Assembly (NCBI GenBank): GCA_002424605.1
Contig: DIKQ01000013.1
Span: forward strand, 293,457-357,456
DNA: 64,000 nucleotides
Direction: 5' to 3'
Source: Cloacimonetes bacterium UBA5614
GTDB lineage: Bacteria > Cloacimonadota > Cloacimonadia > Cloacimonadales > Cloacimonadaceae
Of this stretch, positions 36,476-44,899 are shown one piece after another. Position 1 is the first letter of the stretch. Every line of letters starts with the position of its first letter. The notes under the pieces were generated by a model, which worked only from the letters and a program-made list of their open reading frames with translations, had not been told where the DNA came from and made no database searches. The translations under genes and the position numbers were made by a program.

Positions 36476-37729
36476 ATGCCAAATTTTGCCTACATTGTCA
36501 AAGATGCCAAAGGCGCCAGAGTGGAGGGTATGCTAAAAGCTGATACCCTGGACATGGCAATCGAAAAGCTGAGCAAGGAAGGAAGCACAATCATCTCTGT
36601 CAAAGCTGCCGCTGAAGGCGCTTTCAAGGGTAAGCTCTCCCTGTTTGACAAGGTGATGCTGACCATTTACAAAATCAGGACAGCAGTTTCCCTCAAGGTG
36701 CTCGTGTTCTTTACCCGCCAGCTTTCCACCATGTTTTCTGCCGGTCTCACCATTGAAAGGGCTATCTCCAATCTGGAAAAAGAAGAAAAGAACCGCAAGT
36801 TCCAAAAGGTGCTCCGCAGGCTATCAGATGACATTAAAAAGGGTTATTCCCTTTCTGAAGCGATGGAACAGCACCCCGGTGTGTTCAATCCCCTCTATGT
36901 GGCTCTGGTCAAGGCCGGTGAAGTTTCCGGTACTTTGCATACGGTTCTGGACGAACTTTCCGATTACCTGGAAAAGATAGAGGATACCCGCCGCAAGGTG
37001 ATGTCCGCCATGGCTTATCCTATCTTCATCCTGGTTTTCCTCATTGTGGTGGTCTGGGGTATTTTCTACTGGATTATCCCGCAGTTCACGGAAGTTTATG
37101 CAAACTTCGACGCTGACTTGCCGGCTCCGACTGTTGCCGCAGTCGCCATCAGTCAATTTATCACGGGCAATATCTTTGTCTTTGTGATGTTGATTATTGT
37201 CTTTGTCCTGACCATGTTCCTGATATACCTGACGGACCGCGGACGTTACCTTATGGACCAGTTCTTGCTCAAAATCCCCGTCATCGGACAGGTGATAAAC
37301 AATTCCATTATGAGTAAGTTTGCCCGCACCTTCTCCATCCTGATGGCAGCCGGTGTGCCCATTATGGACACGCTGGAGCTGTCGGAAAACGTGGTGCAGA
37401 ATGCCGTCGTGGAATCCGCCATCCGGCGCTCCAGGGTTATGGTCAAGGAAGGTTACAGTGTTGCCGGAGCTTTCCGCAGAACCAATGTTTTCCCTTCCAC
37501 CCTGCTGCAGATGACTGCTACAGGCGAGGAAACGGGTGACATGGACAAGTTGCTGGGCAAAGCCGCCGAGTTTTATGAAAAGCTGGTGGATTCTGTGATA
37601 GACCGCCTGACCTCGCTGATTGAGCCTCTGCTCATCATTGTGATGGCTGCAGTGGTCGGCACTGTTATCGTGGTTATTTACCTGCCTATCTTTGACCTTG
37701 GACAAGCAATGTCCCAGGGTTTGAAATAG
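36476..37729 (+). CDS. pilC: PilC/GspF-type inner-membrane platform protein
   Basis: The protein has 417 residues: an N-terminal FAYIVKDAKGARVEG strand region, two GspF domains (FFTRQLSTMFSAGLTIERAI and its repeat ARTFSILMAAGVPIMDTLEL) and three membrane helices, the last near the C-terminus. It couples PilB and PilT motors to the fibre. It ends the locus ahead of a strong terminator. Confidence 0.95.
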   Translation: MPNFAYIVKDAKGARVEGMLKADTLDMAIEKLSKEGSTIISVKAAAEGAFKGKLSLFDKVMLTIYKIRTAVSLKVLVFFTRQLSTMFSAGLTIERAISNLEKEEKNRKFQKVLRRLSDDIKKGYSLSEAMEQHPGVFNPLYVALVKAGEVSGTLHTVLDELSDYLEKIEDTRRKVMSAMAYPIFILVFLIVVVWGIFYWIIPQFTEVYANFDADLPAPTVAAVAISQFITGNIFVFVMLIIVFVLTMFLIYLTDRGRYLMDQFLLKIPVIGQVINNSIMSKFARTFSILMAAGVPIMDTLELSENVVQNAVVESAIRRSRVMVKEGYSVAGAFRRTNVFPSTLLQMTATGEETGDMDKLLGKAAEFYEKLVDSVIDRLTSLIEPLLIIVMAAVVGTVIVVIYLPIFDLGQAMSQGLK

Positions 37730-37750
37730 CAGTAACAGCTAAAGAAATAA

Positions 37751-37777
37751 ACCGGAGCTTCGGCTCCGGTTTTTTTT
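37751..37777 (+). terminator. intrinsic terminator of the pilus locus
   Basis: ACCGGAGC-ttcg-GCTCCGGT (UUCG tetraloop) followed by eight T. A second small hairpin ACGGC/GCCGT lies at 37781-37799, just before the next gene's ribosome site. Confidence 0.92.
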
Positions 37778-37813
37778 AAAACGGCAAAAACCCTGCCGTA
37801 AAAGGAGTTTGCC

Positions 37814-38587
37814 ATCAAAGGACTTCTTGCCTGCCTGATGCTGTTTATTGCAGTCTGCCTCGCTGCAGAGCCGCCCGGCTTTGCCGGGGAATACCTGCTC
37901 TCCTATCCCGGTACTGCAATCCATGCGGCAAAGCAACCCCTTGGGTGGGAAAGCAAGGAATGGCAGAAAGCGGGACTGGTGCTGTTTACGGCAAGCGCGC
38001 TCTATGTCTTTGACGAGGAAATCCGCGTCTTAATCAGCAATAACCGCAATGGCTTTACCCATGACCTCGCCACAGTCAGCAACCAGTTTGGCGAAGGGCT
38101 CTATGTCCTGCCAGCTTTGGGCGTCACCTGGCTGGGGGGCTATGCCTTTGACTCTCCCAAAACCCAGGATACGGCTCTCCTCTGCCTCAAAAGCTTCATC
38201 CTGGCAAACGGTGCGTCTGTCAGCATCAAATACCTCACCCAGAGGGAGCGCCCCTTTGAGGAAGAGGGCAAGGGTTTCTGGAACGGCAGGGGTTTCCATA
38301 AATCGCGGGATTCCTTTCCTTCCGGACATGCCACCATCGTCTGGAGCATTGCGCCCATCCTGGCTGAGCAGTATAAAGAGAGCAAATGGGTGCCTCCTGT
38401 GGCATATACCATAGCTTCCCTCACATCTTATGCCAGAATGCACAACGAACGCCACTGGGCTTCCGATGTCTTTGCCGGCGCTATGGTCGGCTACCTTACC
38501 TCACAACTCGTGCTCAATACCACCCCCCGCCTGCAGGTCATGCCATCCGTTAAACAAAAGGGCATTTCCATCAACTACAGCTTCTGA
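37814..38587 (+). CDS. PAP2-family membrane/exported phosphatase with apparent ATC start
   Basis: The protein has 257 residues counted from ATC 37814. AAAAGGAG lies six bases before this ATC, and reading from it gives a full signal peptide (KGLLACLMLFIAVCLAA). The first ATG in frame (37838) lacks a ribosome site and truncates the signal. The three PAP2 motifs are present: KYLTQRERP, SFPSGHATIVWS and YARMHNERHWASD. By family it removes phosphate from a lipid such as undecaprenyl pyrophosphate or a phospholipid. A sequencing error in an ATG is the simple alternative to a rare start. Confidence 0.8.
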   Translation: MKGLLACLMLFIAVCLAAEPPGFAGEYLLSYPGTAIHAAKQPLGWESKEWQKAGLVLFTASALYVFDEEIRVLISNNRNGFTHDLATVSNQFGEGLYVLPALGVTWLGGYAFDSPKTQDTALLCLKSFILANGASVSIKYLTQRERPFEEEGKGFWNGRGFHKSRDSFPSGHATIVWSIAPILAEQYKESKWVPPVAYTIASLTSYARMHNERHWASDVFAGAMVGYLTSQLVLNTTPRLQVMPSVKQKGISINYSF

Positions 38588-39310
38588 TTAATATATCAGA
38601 TAATCATCATCAAAATCTTGGAATAGCTGGAAATAATGACCAAGGTATTTTGTAGTGTTATATTCAATAATATCAAATGGATGATTTACATAGCCAAAGG
38701 TATTGTAATCTTCAATTTCCTTTTTTACCCACCCAAACTCGTCTTCCAGCATTAACCAGTCTTCCACAAGTTTATTCTTTTCACTGCGATCACCTTTGGA
38801 TAACCAGATTAGATACATACATTTCCTAATACCAAATTGACCATGCTTTATGTTGTAATATATGGGATTAATAAGTTCCGGTGAAAACTGTATCATAGGG
38901 GCTGCAAGAAAGACGCAGTTCAATACATAGTCCCTCAATGAGCTATTCATATGACTTATATTAGCAAAAGGCTTATTCATGTAACTGTCGACACCTGATA
39001 AAATAAACAAAGAACAAAGTATTGGAATACTAAACCACACACCACCTTGTACTGGAATACTAAACCACGCACCACCTTCATTTGATGAGATGTATTTACC
39101 AAGTTCTTTATAAACTAAGTCAATACCCTGATTCTTCTTATCTTCTGGATAATTCCAGGCGAGGAATTCCAAAGCATATCCTGCATCCTCAACATCCTCA
39201 GTTATTTTGCCTTCGGAAAGCTCAATTGCTTTTCTAAATTCTCGGACTATAGAAGCAAACATGACATCTTTTTTTAGTTCCATTCTGTCAAACCTGCCTC
39301 TTATATCCAC
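38588..39310 (-). CDS. unknown protein coupled to the restriction-modification gene
   Basis: I do not recognise this protein of 231-240 residues. Start candidates are GTG 39310, which overlaps the upstream gene by ten bases, and ATG 39283 with AGAGG nearby. It is acidic and aromatic, with one hydrophobic patch near 90-110. A 30-base tandem duplication (39023-39082) yields the repeated peptide WFSIP. The gene is AT-rich. Its place suggests a control, specificity or defence accessory function, or a hitch-hiking gene. Confidence 0.55.
   Translation of the reverse strand: MDIRGRFDRMELKKDVMFASIVREFRKAIELSEGKITEDVEDAGYALEFLAWNYPEDKKNQGIDLVYKELGKYISSNEGGAWFSIPVQGGVWFSIPILCSLFILSGVDSYMNKPFANISHMNSSLRDYVLNCVFLAAPMIQFSPELINPIYYNIKHGQFGIRKCMYLIWLSKGDRSEKNKLVEDWLMLEDEFGWVKKEIEDYNTFGYVNHPFDIIEYNTTKYLGHYFQLFQDFDDDYLIY
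39023..39082. repeat. 30-base tandem duplication inside a coding region
   Basis: Two units start TGGAATACTAAACCAC at 39023 and 39053 and differ at only a few positions. Since 30 is a multiple of three, the frame is kept. Confidence 0.85.
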
Positions 39311-42300
39311 TCTCTGGTCAGTTTATCTATCTCCTGCATCGTATCTATGGTAAACTGCAGGATTTTTACTACATGTTCCACATTGTTGATTTCATCCAGG
39401 GTAAGGGTGCGTCCCTTGCGGTCTTTGAGGTATTTACTGAGGACCTGATAACCGCCGATGTAAAAGTCATACACCTGGGCAGGCACCGGGGCAAAATACT
39501 GGTCTGAATTGATGTAGAGCCGTTGCTGTGCTTCTGTGTAATGGGGTTTTTCCACTGTATTATCACCTTTCACGCCAAAACTGCCCATGCCTTTGTAGAG
39601 GGTGTGCAGTTCCGCTTTCTTTTGCAGATGGGCAGAAATCAAGTCCCAGCCAATCTCAGCCAAAGCGGAAAAGACGGTATAGTCGTCGGTATAGGGGATG
39701 CGGGGAAAATCCGTCTTGAGGAAGTCCGCATATTTGCTTCTGTAAGTGGGGGAGTGCAGAACCGCATAGATATAGGACATAATCTGCTCCGGGCTGACAG
39801 TCTGCTTGTATTTATCGGTTAATGATTTGATAATCTCCGGTTTGATATTGGGCATTTTCTCTAACTGCGTTGTACCAAGAAAATCGACTTCTTCGTAAAG
39901 ATAAAGTGGAAAAACATTCCCTTTTCCGGATGAGCCTGATGATGAAATATAGTTATAGTCATTAACAGCATTCGTTACGAATACATACTTAAACATATCT
40001 TTACATTGTCTAGATATACAAATTCCAATATTATCCTGAATATTTATGAAGTTATCCATTATCTGTCTTGCTGTTCTCCACACTAATTTATCATCAAAAA
40101 GTATGTATCTCTTATCGAAAGGACGATAATCTATTGGTACGATTATATTAGATATTTGCTTTGTCTGTATGCTTCTCCATCCTTTTTCTATGTCCCAGCC
40201 TAGTTTTCTAATTACGTTAAATTTATTATGAAGCTGCGAGGAGATGCACTCTTCTTTTTTAAACGAATTGAATTTCTCAGTTAAAACACTTACACTTTGG
40301 TTTATTACAAAATCATCATGAGCTGAATTAACTCCAACACCATTAACACCAAATATTTCTCTAATAGGTTTAAAATCTTCGTAACAAATACTGAGCGTAT
40401 TATCCCGAGCAATAAACAGATTTTGTTTACTGGCTGTTATCAGCTTCCAATTCATAGCATTATAATCATCGTTGAGCAAGGAAACATATTTTACTTCCCT
40501 CTTTCCAAAGTACTCAGCAAATCTTAACTCACTTATGGTGGATTTTGATTTTATCAGTAGTGAGATACACACCCCCTGCATAATATCAAAGACATTCTCA
40601 TCCTTATTGCCGTCAGGAGTCTTTTCTTTTCTATTTGCATTACCGTGCAGGTCCAGGAAGTACATTTGGTTAAAGGTCTGCATCAGGGATTGGCGCATAC
40701 CGCGGAAGGTGGGGTTATCCAGAAAGGAATGGTTGGTAATGATGGCAACCATGCCTTCTTCCACGTTCTGCATTTTCCATTGGGCAAAGCGGATAAACTT
40801 CACATAGTCGTCCTGCAGGCCTTTGGGGTTGCGTTCACCCAGCGGTTTGCCGTCCACAAAGTAATAATCCTTTATAAGCTTGCTGATAAATTCGCCGTTG
40901 TTTTTGGAAACATAGCTGTAAGGCGGATTGCCTGTAATCACCAGAATGGGCTTGTCTTTCACTTTGAGGGCGGAGTTGCTTTCTTTGGAAAGAGCGGGCA
41001 ACAGATAGTCCTTTTGGTTTTCTATGTGTTCCAGCGTGTTGGTGAGAAAGACGTTAAAGCGTTCAGTTTCAGTTAGCGGATAGCCCTTGTCTTTTAAGAA
41101 TTGGGAGAGTTTCAGATGTGCCACTGTATAGGGGGCAATCATATATTCAAAGCCGAAGATGTTTTTCAGGATATGCTCACGGATGAGCAGGTCGTGTTTG
41201 GAATCAGGACTATTGTCCAAAATCTGGCGCACTATTTCCAGGATGAAGGTGCCGGTTCCGCAGGCAAAATCCAGTACCGTTACTTTTTTATGGTCTGCCA
41301 GCCCTTCCGCTATGCCAAAGGTATCTTTCAGCACGTCATTAATGGCGCGAACGATGAAGTTAACCACTGGCAGGGGGGTATAATACACCCCTTTGGCTTT
41401 GCGCAGTTTTTTATCATAAGCAGCCAGGAAGTCCTCATAAAAATAGATGTAAGGGTCTTTCTTAGAATACTCAGCCAAGGGGTTTTCCGCATCCGTCGTT
41501 CCTGCGCAGGCAGGAATCCATGCTGTTTTCTGTTTTTGTTTTGTTTTATCAAACGATAAGACTCTATGAATTTCTGTGCTATCCATCGTATTGAGTACCG
41601 TCAGCACCTCTTCCACAATCCAGCGGGTCTCGGAGTATTCGGGTTTATCCAGTTCTTTCAGGAAGCTGACCAGTTCGCGGATAAGTTCAAAGGAGCCGGG
41701 GATATATTTCTCTACATTATAGAGGTCAATGCTGTCTTTCCCGCTGTTCAGGCGTGCCATAAACAAGCCATAGACCAGCATCTGGGCAAAGGTGTCGGTA
41801 AAGTCCTCCAGAGTCAGTTCATGGTCCACCAGGTTTTTGAAGGTTTTATACAGGCCTATCAGCTTGCCTTCGCTGTCTTCCTTTTCCTGTCTTTTCAGTT
41901 CTGACCAGATATATTCTTTGAGGAGATGGGCGCGCTGAGCCAGGGCTGTTGCCAGTTTTTTGGGATGTGCAATTCCCTCCGGGGCAGTGCTGAAAAAGTT
42001 ATTCAGCAGATTGCGCACCTGTTTCACCTTGTCAGCATCGGGTTTAAAGCGGTGGTTGTCCAGGTCGGAAGTGTAACACAGGGTCTGTCTGTCCGCCACT
42101 TTACCGTCTTTCAGCCATATCCACTGGAGGTAATCGGTCAGGATGATGTTGTTGCTCAGGGTCTTGTATCGCTTTATCTGGTCGCTTTTGAGCACTTCAT
42201 CCAGCTTTGCTCCGATATCTTTGGTTTCCACATAGCCGATTATTCTATCGCTCTGGGTGATTTTATAGTCCGGTGCACCGTATTCTTCCAGTCGCTTGGG

Positions 42301-42444
42301 TTCGTGAGTAATTTTAATGTTTGGGTCTGTAGAGCCGGATATGCTGTTTAGCAAAAATGTCAGCTCAGGCCTGTAGGTAAGTTCTGTGGATGTGTGGCGG
42401 TCGTGTTTTGCCAGTGCTTTCAGGTAAGCATCAAACTCAATCAT
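39301..42444 (-). CDS. single-chain restriction-modification enzyme (Type IIG/ISP-like)
   Basis: The 1047 residues start at ATG 42444 with GGGGAG upstream. The N-terminal nuclease shows PD-x13-ExK: D59 in APDYK, then E73 and K75 in YVETKD. A helical spacer leads to the N6-adenine methylase: motif I LDFACGTGTF and motif IV TGNPPYSY. The C-terminal third is a Type ISP-like target-recognition domain. No RecA-like translocase is present, so it fits Type IIG more than ISP. No separate methylase or nuclease gene is needed. An in-frame palindrome (41493-41525) encodes AWIPACAGTT between the nuclease and methylase parts. The recognition region (about 39880-40640) is more AT-rich than the rest. Confidence 0.85.
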   Translation of the reverse strand: MIEFDAYLKALAKHDRHTSTELTYRPELTFLLNSISGSTDPNIKITHEPKRLEEYGAPDYKITQSDRIIGYVETKDIGAKLDEVLKSDQIKRYKTLSNNIILTDYLQWIWLKDGKVADRQTLCYTSDLDNHRFKPDADKVKQVRNLLNNFFSTAPEGIAHPKKLATALAQRAHLLKEYIWSELKRQEKEDSEGKLIGLYKTFKNLVDHELTLEDFTDTFAQMLVYGLFMARLNSGKDSIDLYNVEKYIPGSFELIRELVSFLKELDKPEYSETRWIVEEVLTVLNTMDSTEIHRVLSFDKTKQKQKTAWIPACAGTTDAENPLAEYSKKDPYIYFYEDFLAAYDKKLRKAKGVYYTPLPVVNFIVRAINDVLKDTFGIAEGLADHKKVTVLDFACGTGTFILEIVRQILDNSPDSKHDLLIREHILKNIFGFEYMIAPYTVAHLKLSQFLKDKGYPLTETERFNVFLTNTLEHIENQKDYLLPALSKESNSALKVKDKPILVITGNPPYSYVSKNNGEFISKLIKDYYFVDGKPLGERNPKGLQDDYVKFIRFAQWKMQNVEEGMVAIITNHSFLDNPTFRGMRQSLMQTFNQMYFLDLHGNANRKEKTPDGNKDENVFDIMQGVCISLLIKSKSTISELRFAEYFGKREVKYVSLLNDDYNAMNWKLITASKQNLFIARDNTLSICYEDFKPIREIFGVNGVGVNSAHDDFVINQSVSVLTEKFNSFKKEECISSQLHNKFNVIRKLGWDIEKGWRSIQTKQISNIIVPIDYRPFDKRYILFDDKLVWRTARQIMDNFINIQDNIGICISRQCKDMFKYVFVTNAVNDYNYISSSGSSGKGNVFPLYLYEEVDFLGTTQLEKMPNIKPEIIKSLTDKYKQTVSPEQIMSYIYAVLHSPTYRSKYADFLKTDFPRIPYTDDYTVFSALAEIGWDLISAHLQKKAELHTLYKGMGSFGVKGDNTVEKPHYTEAQQRLYINSDQYFAPVPAQVYDFYIGGYQVLSKYLKDRKGRTLTLDEINNVEHVVKILQFTIDTMQEIDKLTREWI
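41493..41525. repeat. short palindromic repeat embedded in frame in the R-M gene
   Basis: CGTCGTTCCTGCGCAGGCAG with the following GAATCCATGC forms a hairpin (TTCCTGCgcAGGCAGGAA-like). It resembles the widespread intergenic CGTCATTCC...GGAATCCA repeat and reads as WIPACAGTT on the coding strand. Confidence 0.7.
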
Positions 42445-42586
42445 ATTTTCTCCCCAAATTAGCTGCAAACATGCTCTGGCTAAAACCTGATATTTGTCAA
42501 CTCTTGTTTCAAATCTGCCGATGGAATGAGGTTTCTTTCATATTTCCCTTTTTGCCCCTATAAGTATGTTGATAATCAGTCAAATA

Positions 42587-42642
42587 CCTCTCGATATCCA
42601 GTTGGATTCAATCCGACTGGATACCGACTGGATACCGAGAGG
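42587..42642. repeat. long intergenic palindrome built of GACTGGATACC words
   Basis: The 19-base arm 42587-42605 pairs with 42624-42642 with two mismatches (CCTCTCGATATCCAGTTGG versus CCGACTGGATACCGAGAGG), and the word GACTGGATACC is tandemly repeated in the right half. The 42445-42863 gap holds no gene. Confidence 0.8.
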
Positions 42643-42763
42643 ATATCATTTGGTTATTGAGGAGCAAGCAGGCGAAAGATGATAAAAAAGCAGGCATCGG
42701 GAAACGGATTTGCTTTGAAAGATTAAGGGCTGCTCAATGGCTAATCACAAATGATTGCATGGG

Positions 42764-42805
42764 GTGGCAAGCTCCTGCTTGCCACATGTTAAGCGGGAGC
42801 TTAAC
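42764..42805. repeat. paired short palindromes
   Basis: GTGGCAAGC-tcct-GCTTGCCAC (42764-42785) is followed two bases later by GTTAAGC-ggga-GCTTAAC (42788-42805). No T run, so not a classical terminator. Confidence 0.75.
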
Positions 42806-42831
42806 AACCCGATAAATCCCTTCCGGATAAT

Positions 42832-42858
42832 AAAAAGGGCCGGCACCAGGCCAGCCCC
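42832..42858 (-). terminator. intrinsic terminator of the TfoX-N gene
   Basis: On the minus strand GGGCTGGC and GCCGGCCC form a GC-rich stem followed by five T. Confidence 0.7.
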
Positions 42859-42863
42859 TAAGG

Positions 42864-43202
42864 TTATGATTTGGGTGTTTTCTTCTTCTTGGGTTTGGGC
42901 AGGGGGACTTCCGGGGTGGTGACGCTGATGAGTCCGGTAAGCCAGTCGGAATCGTCCCAATAGTCTTCCGCTATCAGGAACCAGGGCTTGGCGCCGGGAT
43001 AGGGCTGGCCTTCTTCCACTTCGCCGAGATAGGCGCGTCCGGCGGCGGTGGGTTTTACAAAAAGCTGGTTATCGCAAATCAGGGCGACCACTTTGTCTTC
43101 GCAATACAGGGCATATTCCCCGAACATCTTTCCGGAGCGGACCACTCCCGCTCCTGAAACCTGGCTCACGATATAATCGGCGATATCCTGTCTGGTTGCC
43201 AT
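42864..43202 (-). CDS. TfoX N-terminal domain protein
   Basis: The 112 residues are a lone TfoX_N domain: SGKMFGEYALYCEDKVVALICDNQLFVKPT and YPGAKPWFLI. The lysine/proline tail (KPKKKKTPKS) is extra. In competent bacteria full-length TfoX/Sxy activates DNA-uptake genes. Stand-alone N-domains are common and mostly uncharacterised. A link to the pilus in this window is possible but not shown. Confidence 0.85.
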   Translation of the reverse strand: MATRQDIADYIVSQVSGAGVVRSGKMFGEYALYCEDKVVALICDNQLFVKPTAAGRAYLGEVEEGQPYPGAKPWFLIAEDYWDDSDWLTGLISVTTPEVPLPKPKKKKTPKS

Positions 43203-43230
43203 GCTATCTCCTTACTAGACTACATGTCTT

Positions 43231-43341
43231 TGTAACATAGGATTCTATCCTGTTGTAACCTGAGGTTTCCAACCTCGGGAAACTCAGCATATGAACAGGT
43301 TTGAAACCTGTTCTGACAACAGCTTGGAAAGCTATGTTACA
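43231..43341. repeat. 111-base nested palindromic element
   Basis: The outer arms TGTAACATAG (43231-43240) and CTATGTTACA (43332-43341) pair perfectly. Inside are CTGTTGT/ACAACAG (43250/43316), GAGGTT-tcc-AACCTC (43262-43276) and the near-perfect palindrome GAACAGGTTT-g-AAACCTGTTC (43293-43313). It ends at the base before the stop codon of the lipoprotein gene. Confidence 0.85.
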
Positions 43342-44184
43342 TCAGGGGACAATCTTCAGGCCACGAGCGTCCTTGCGGCCGGGAGAATTGTCATAAATCT
43401 CTGTGACATAATAGACTGTGGCGATAAAGTCTTTCTCAAACTTACCGTGGAAAAAGCTGTGAATCACGTTGATATAAGCCACCACTTTCTTTTCATACTC
43501 AGTCAGCAGGGGGTCTTTGGGGTCCAGCAGGCGGGTGATGGTCTTCAGCTTGTAGCTGGGGATGTCCAGAAAGACGATGGTGCTGACGGGATTGAGCATC
43601 TGGTTTGTGAAGGTCTGGGTGAGGTATTGCGGTTCGGCATAGAGCTCCAGCGATACCTGGCGGTCCAGGTCAAAAATCTGCTCGGTATTGTTATACATTT
43701 CTTCCAGGATGGTCAGCTTGCGTGGCATCGGCAGGTCTTTGCTGTCCTTGAGCATGGTGAGGACGGAATCAATCTTGTCCTCGCGGGGCAGGAATCCCAT
43801 GCCTTTGACGGCGTTGTTGAGCTTAAACTTGCTGCCCTGTCCGGCGTAGCCATAAGTGGCGACCATGCCGTTGTGCGGTCCTGCCAGTTGGGGACCCTGT
43901 TCGCTTTCGCCTGACATCAGCTTGCGGATGACGTCGATGTATTCCAGGCGGCGTTCAATATTCCATTCCATAAAAGCTTTGGGGAAACGCACCAGAGGAT
44001 AGTTTTGCCACTTGCCGTCCACATAGCCGCGGACGGATTTGCTGCCGGTCCCGGCAGTCCAGGCGGTAGTCTGGTGGCAGTGTCCGTTTACGAAAAAGTC
44101 CTCTGCATTCTTCGGCATCTTAACTCCTTTGGCGGTGGAACAACCGCATAGAACGATGGCTAAAATCAAGGCAATGTATCTCAT
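43342..44184 (-). CDS. lipoprotein of unknown function
   Basis: The protein has 280 residues. Signal peptide MRYIALILAIVL ends in lipobox LCGC (C15). The body is hydrophilic, with GHCHQTTAWTAGTG near the start and SPGRKDARGLKIVP at the end. I see no family signature. The H-x-H and a second Cys near the mature N-terminus could bind metal (speculative). The 44185-44398 gap upstream holds no gene. Confidence 0.7.
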   Translation of the reverse strand: MRYIALILAIVLCGCSTAKGVKMPKNAEDFFVNGHCHQTTAWTAGTGSKSVRGYVDGKWQNYPLVRFPKAFMEWNIERRLEYIDVIRKLMSGESEQGPQLAGPHNGMVATYGYAGQGSKFKLNNAVKGMGFLPREDKIDSVLTMLKDSKDLPMPRKLTILEEMYNNTEQIFDLDRQVSLELYAEPQYLTQTFTNQMLNPVSTIVFLDIPSYKLKTITRLLDPKDPLLTEYEKKVVAYINVIHSFFHGKFEKDFIATVYYVTEIYDNSPGRKDARGLKIVP

Positions 44185-44398
44185 ATCTGTCTCCCTTTCG
44201 TTTTTTATCAGAGTTCGGGAAAGGGGAGAGTTGTCAATAATATTCTGCTATGGCTTACTGAAGCCCGGTGTAAACCTGTCTGAAGAAAAACGTCTTGGGT
44301 TTGAGGTTATATTCCGGTTAAATTGTAATAAATATATTGACTATGAAGATAAACGCAGAAAATAGGCATTGAACATAATGAAAACATTAAAGAGCCGA

Positions 44399-44899
44399 AT
44401 GATGAACAACAAAACTGCCATAATCCTGCTGCTGGCGCTGACCTGTCTGGCAGGAGTGCTTTCCGCCCAATACACGGACGATGACAAGCTGATGTTCCAG
44501 GCATACAAGCTGCCGGACACCGCCTTGCCGGATAGCGTCATGACTGAGGTGGACAGCGTCATGTATCTGGATGGCGAGGTCTTCACAGGCACGGCTTTTT
44601 CACGTTATGACAATGGCCAGCTGCAGCATTCCTCAGTTTACGTCAATGGCAGGAAACATGGCACTACCTTTGTCTGGTATCCGGACGGCAAACCCCAGCT
44701 GATGGCGACCTATCGCAACGGCTGGCTGAACGGACGTTTCAAGGGATGGTACCAGTTCGGAGCGGTGATTTATGACCTGGTGATGCGCGAAGGCAGATAT
44801 ACAGGCGATTCGCTTTACGATGCAGACGCATCCCGCGCGGAAGTAACATCTGAAGACAGCGGCAGCGAAGGCGATGCCCCCGAGGCAGGCAATGATTAG
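44399..44899 (+). CDS. exported protein with MORN-like repeats
   Basis: The protein has 166 residues. ATG 44399 (or 44402) follows AAAGAG and leads into a signal peptide (NNKTAIILLLALTCLAGVLSA). Three MORN_2-type repeats follow: FTGTAFSRYDNGQLQHSSVY, GRKHGTTFVWYPDGKPQLMA and GWLNGRFKGWY. The tail is acidic. YwqK-like proteins have this layout, role unknown. Its stop overlaps the panB start. Confidence 0.75.
   Translation: MMNNKTAIILLLALTCLAGVLSAQYTDDDKLMFQAYKLPDTALPDSVMTEVDSVMYLDGEVFTGTAFSRYDNGQLQHSSVYVNGRKHGTTFVWYPDGKPQLMATYRNGWLNGRFKGWYQFGAVIYDLVMREGRYTGDSLYDADASRAEVTSEDSGSEGDAPEAGND

Noticed and set aside
36824..37705. 293-codon frame opposite pilC
   Set aside because: His/Gln-rich product without motifs. 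pilC on the other strand is unmistakable.
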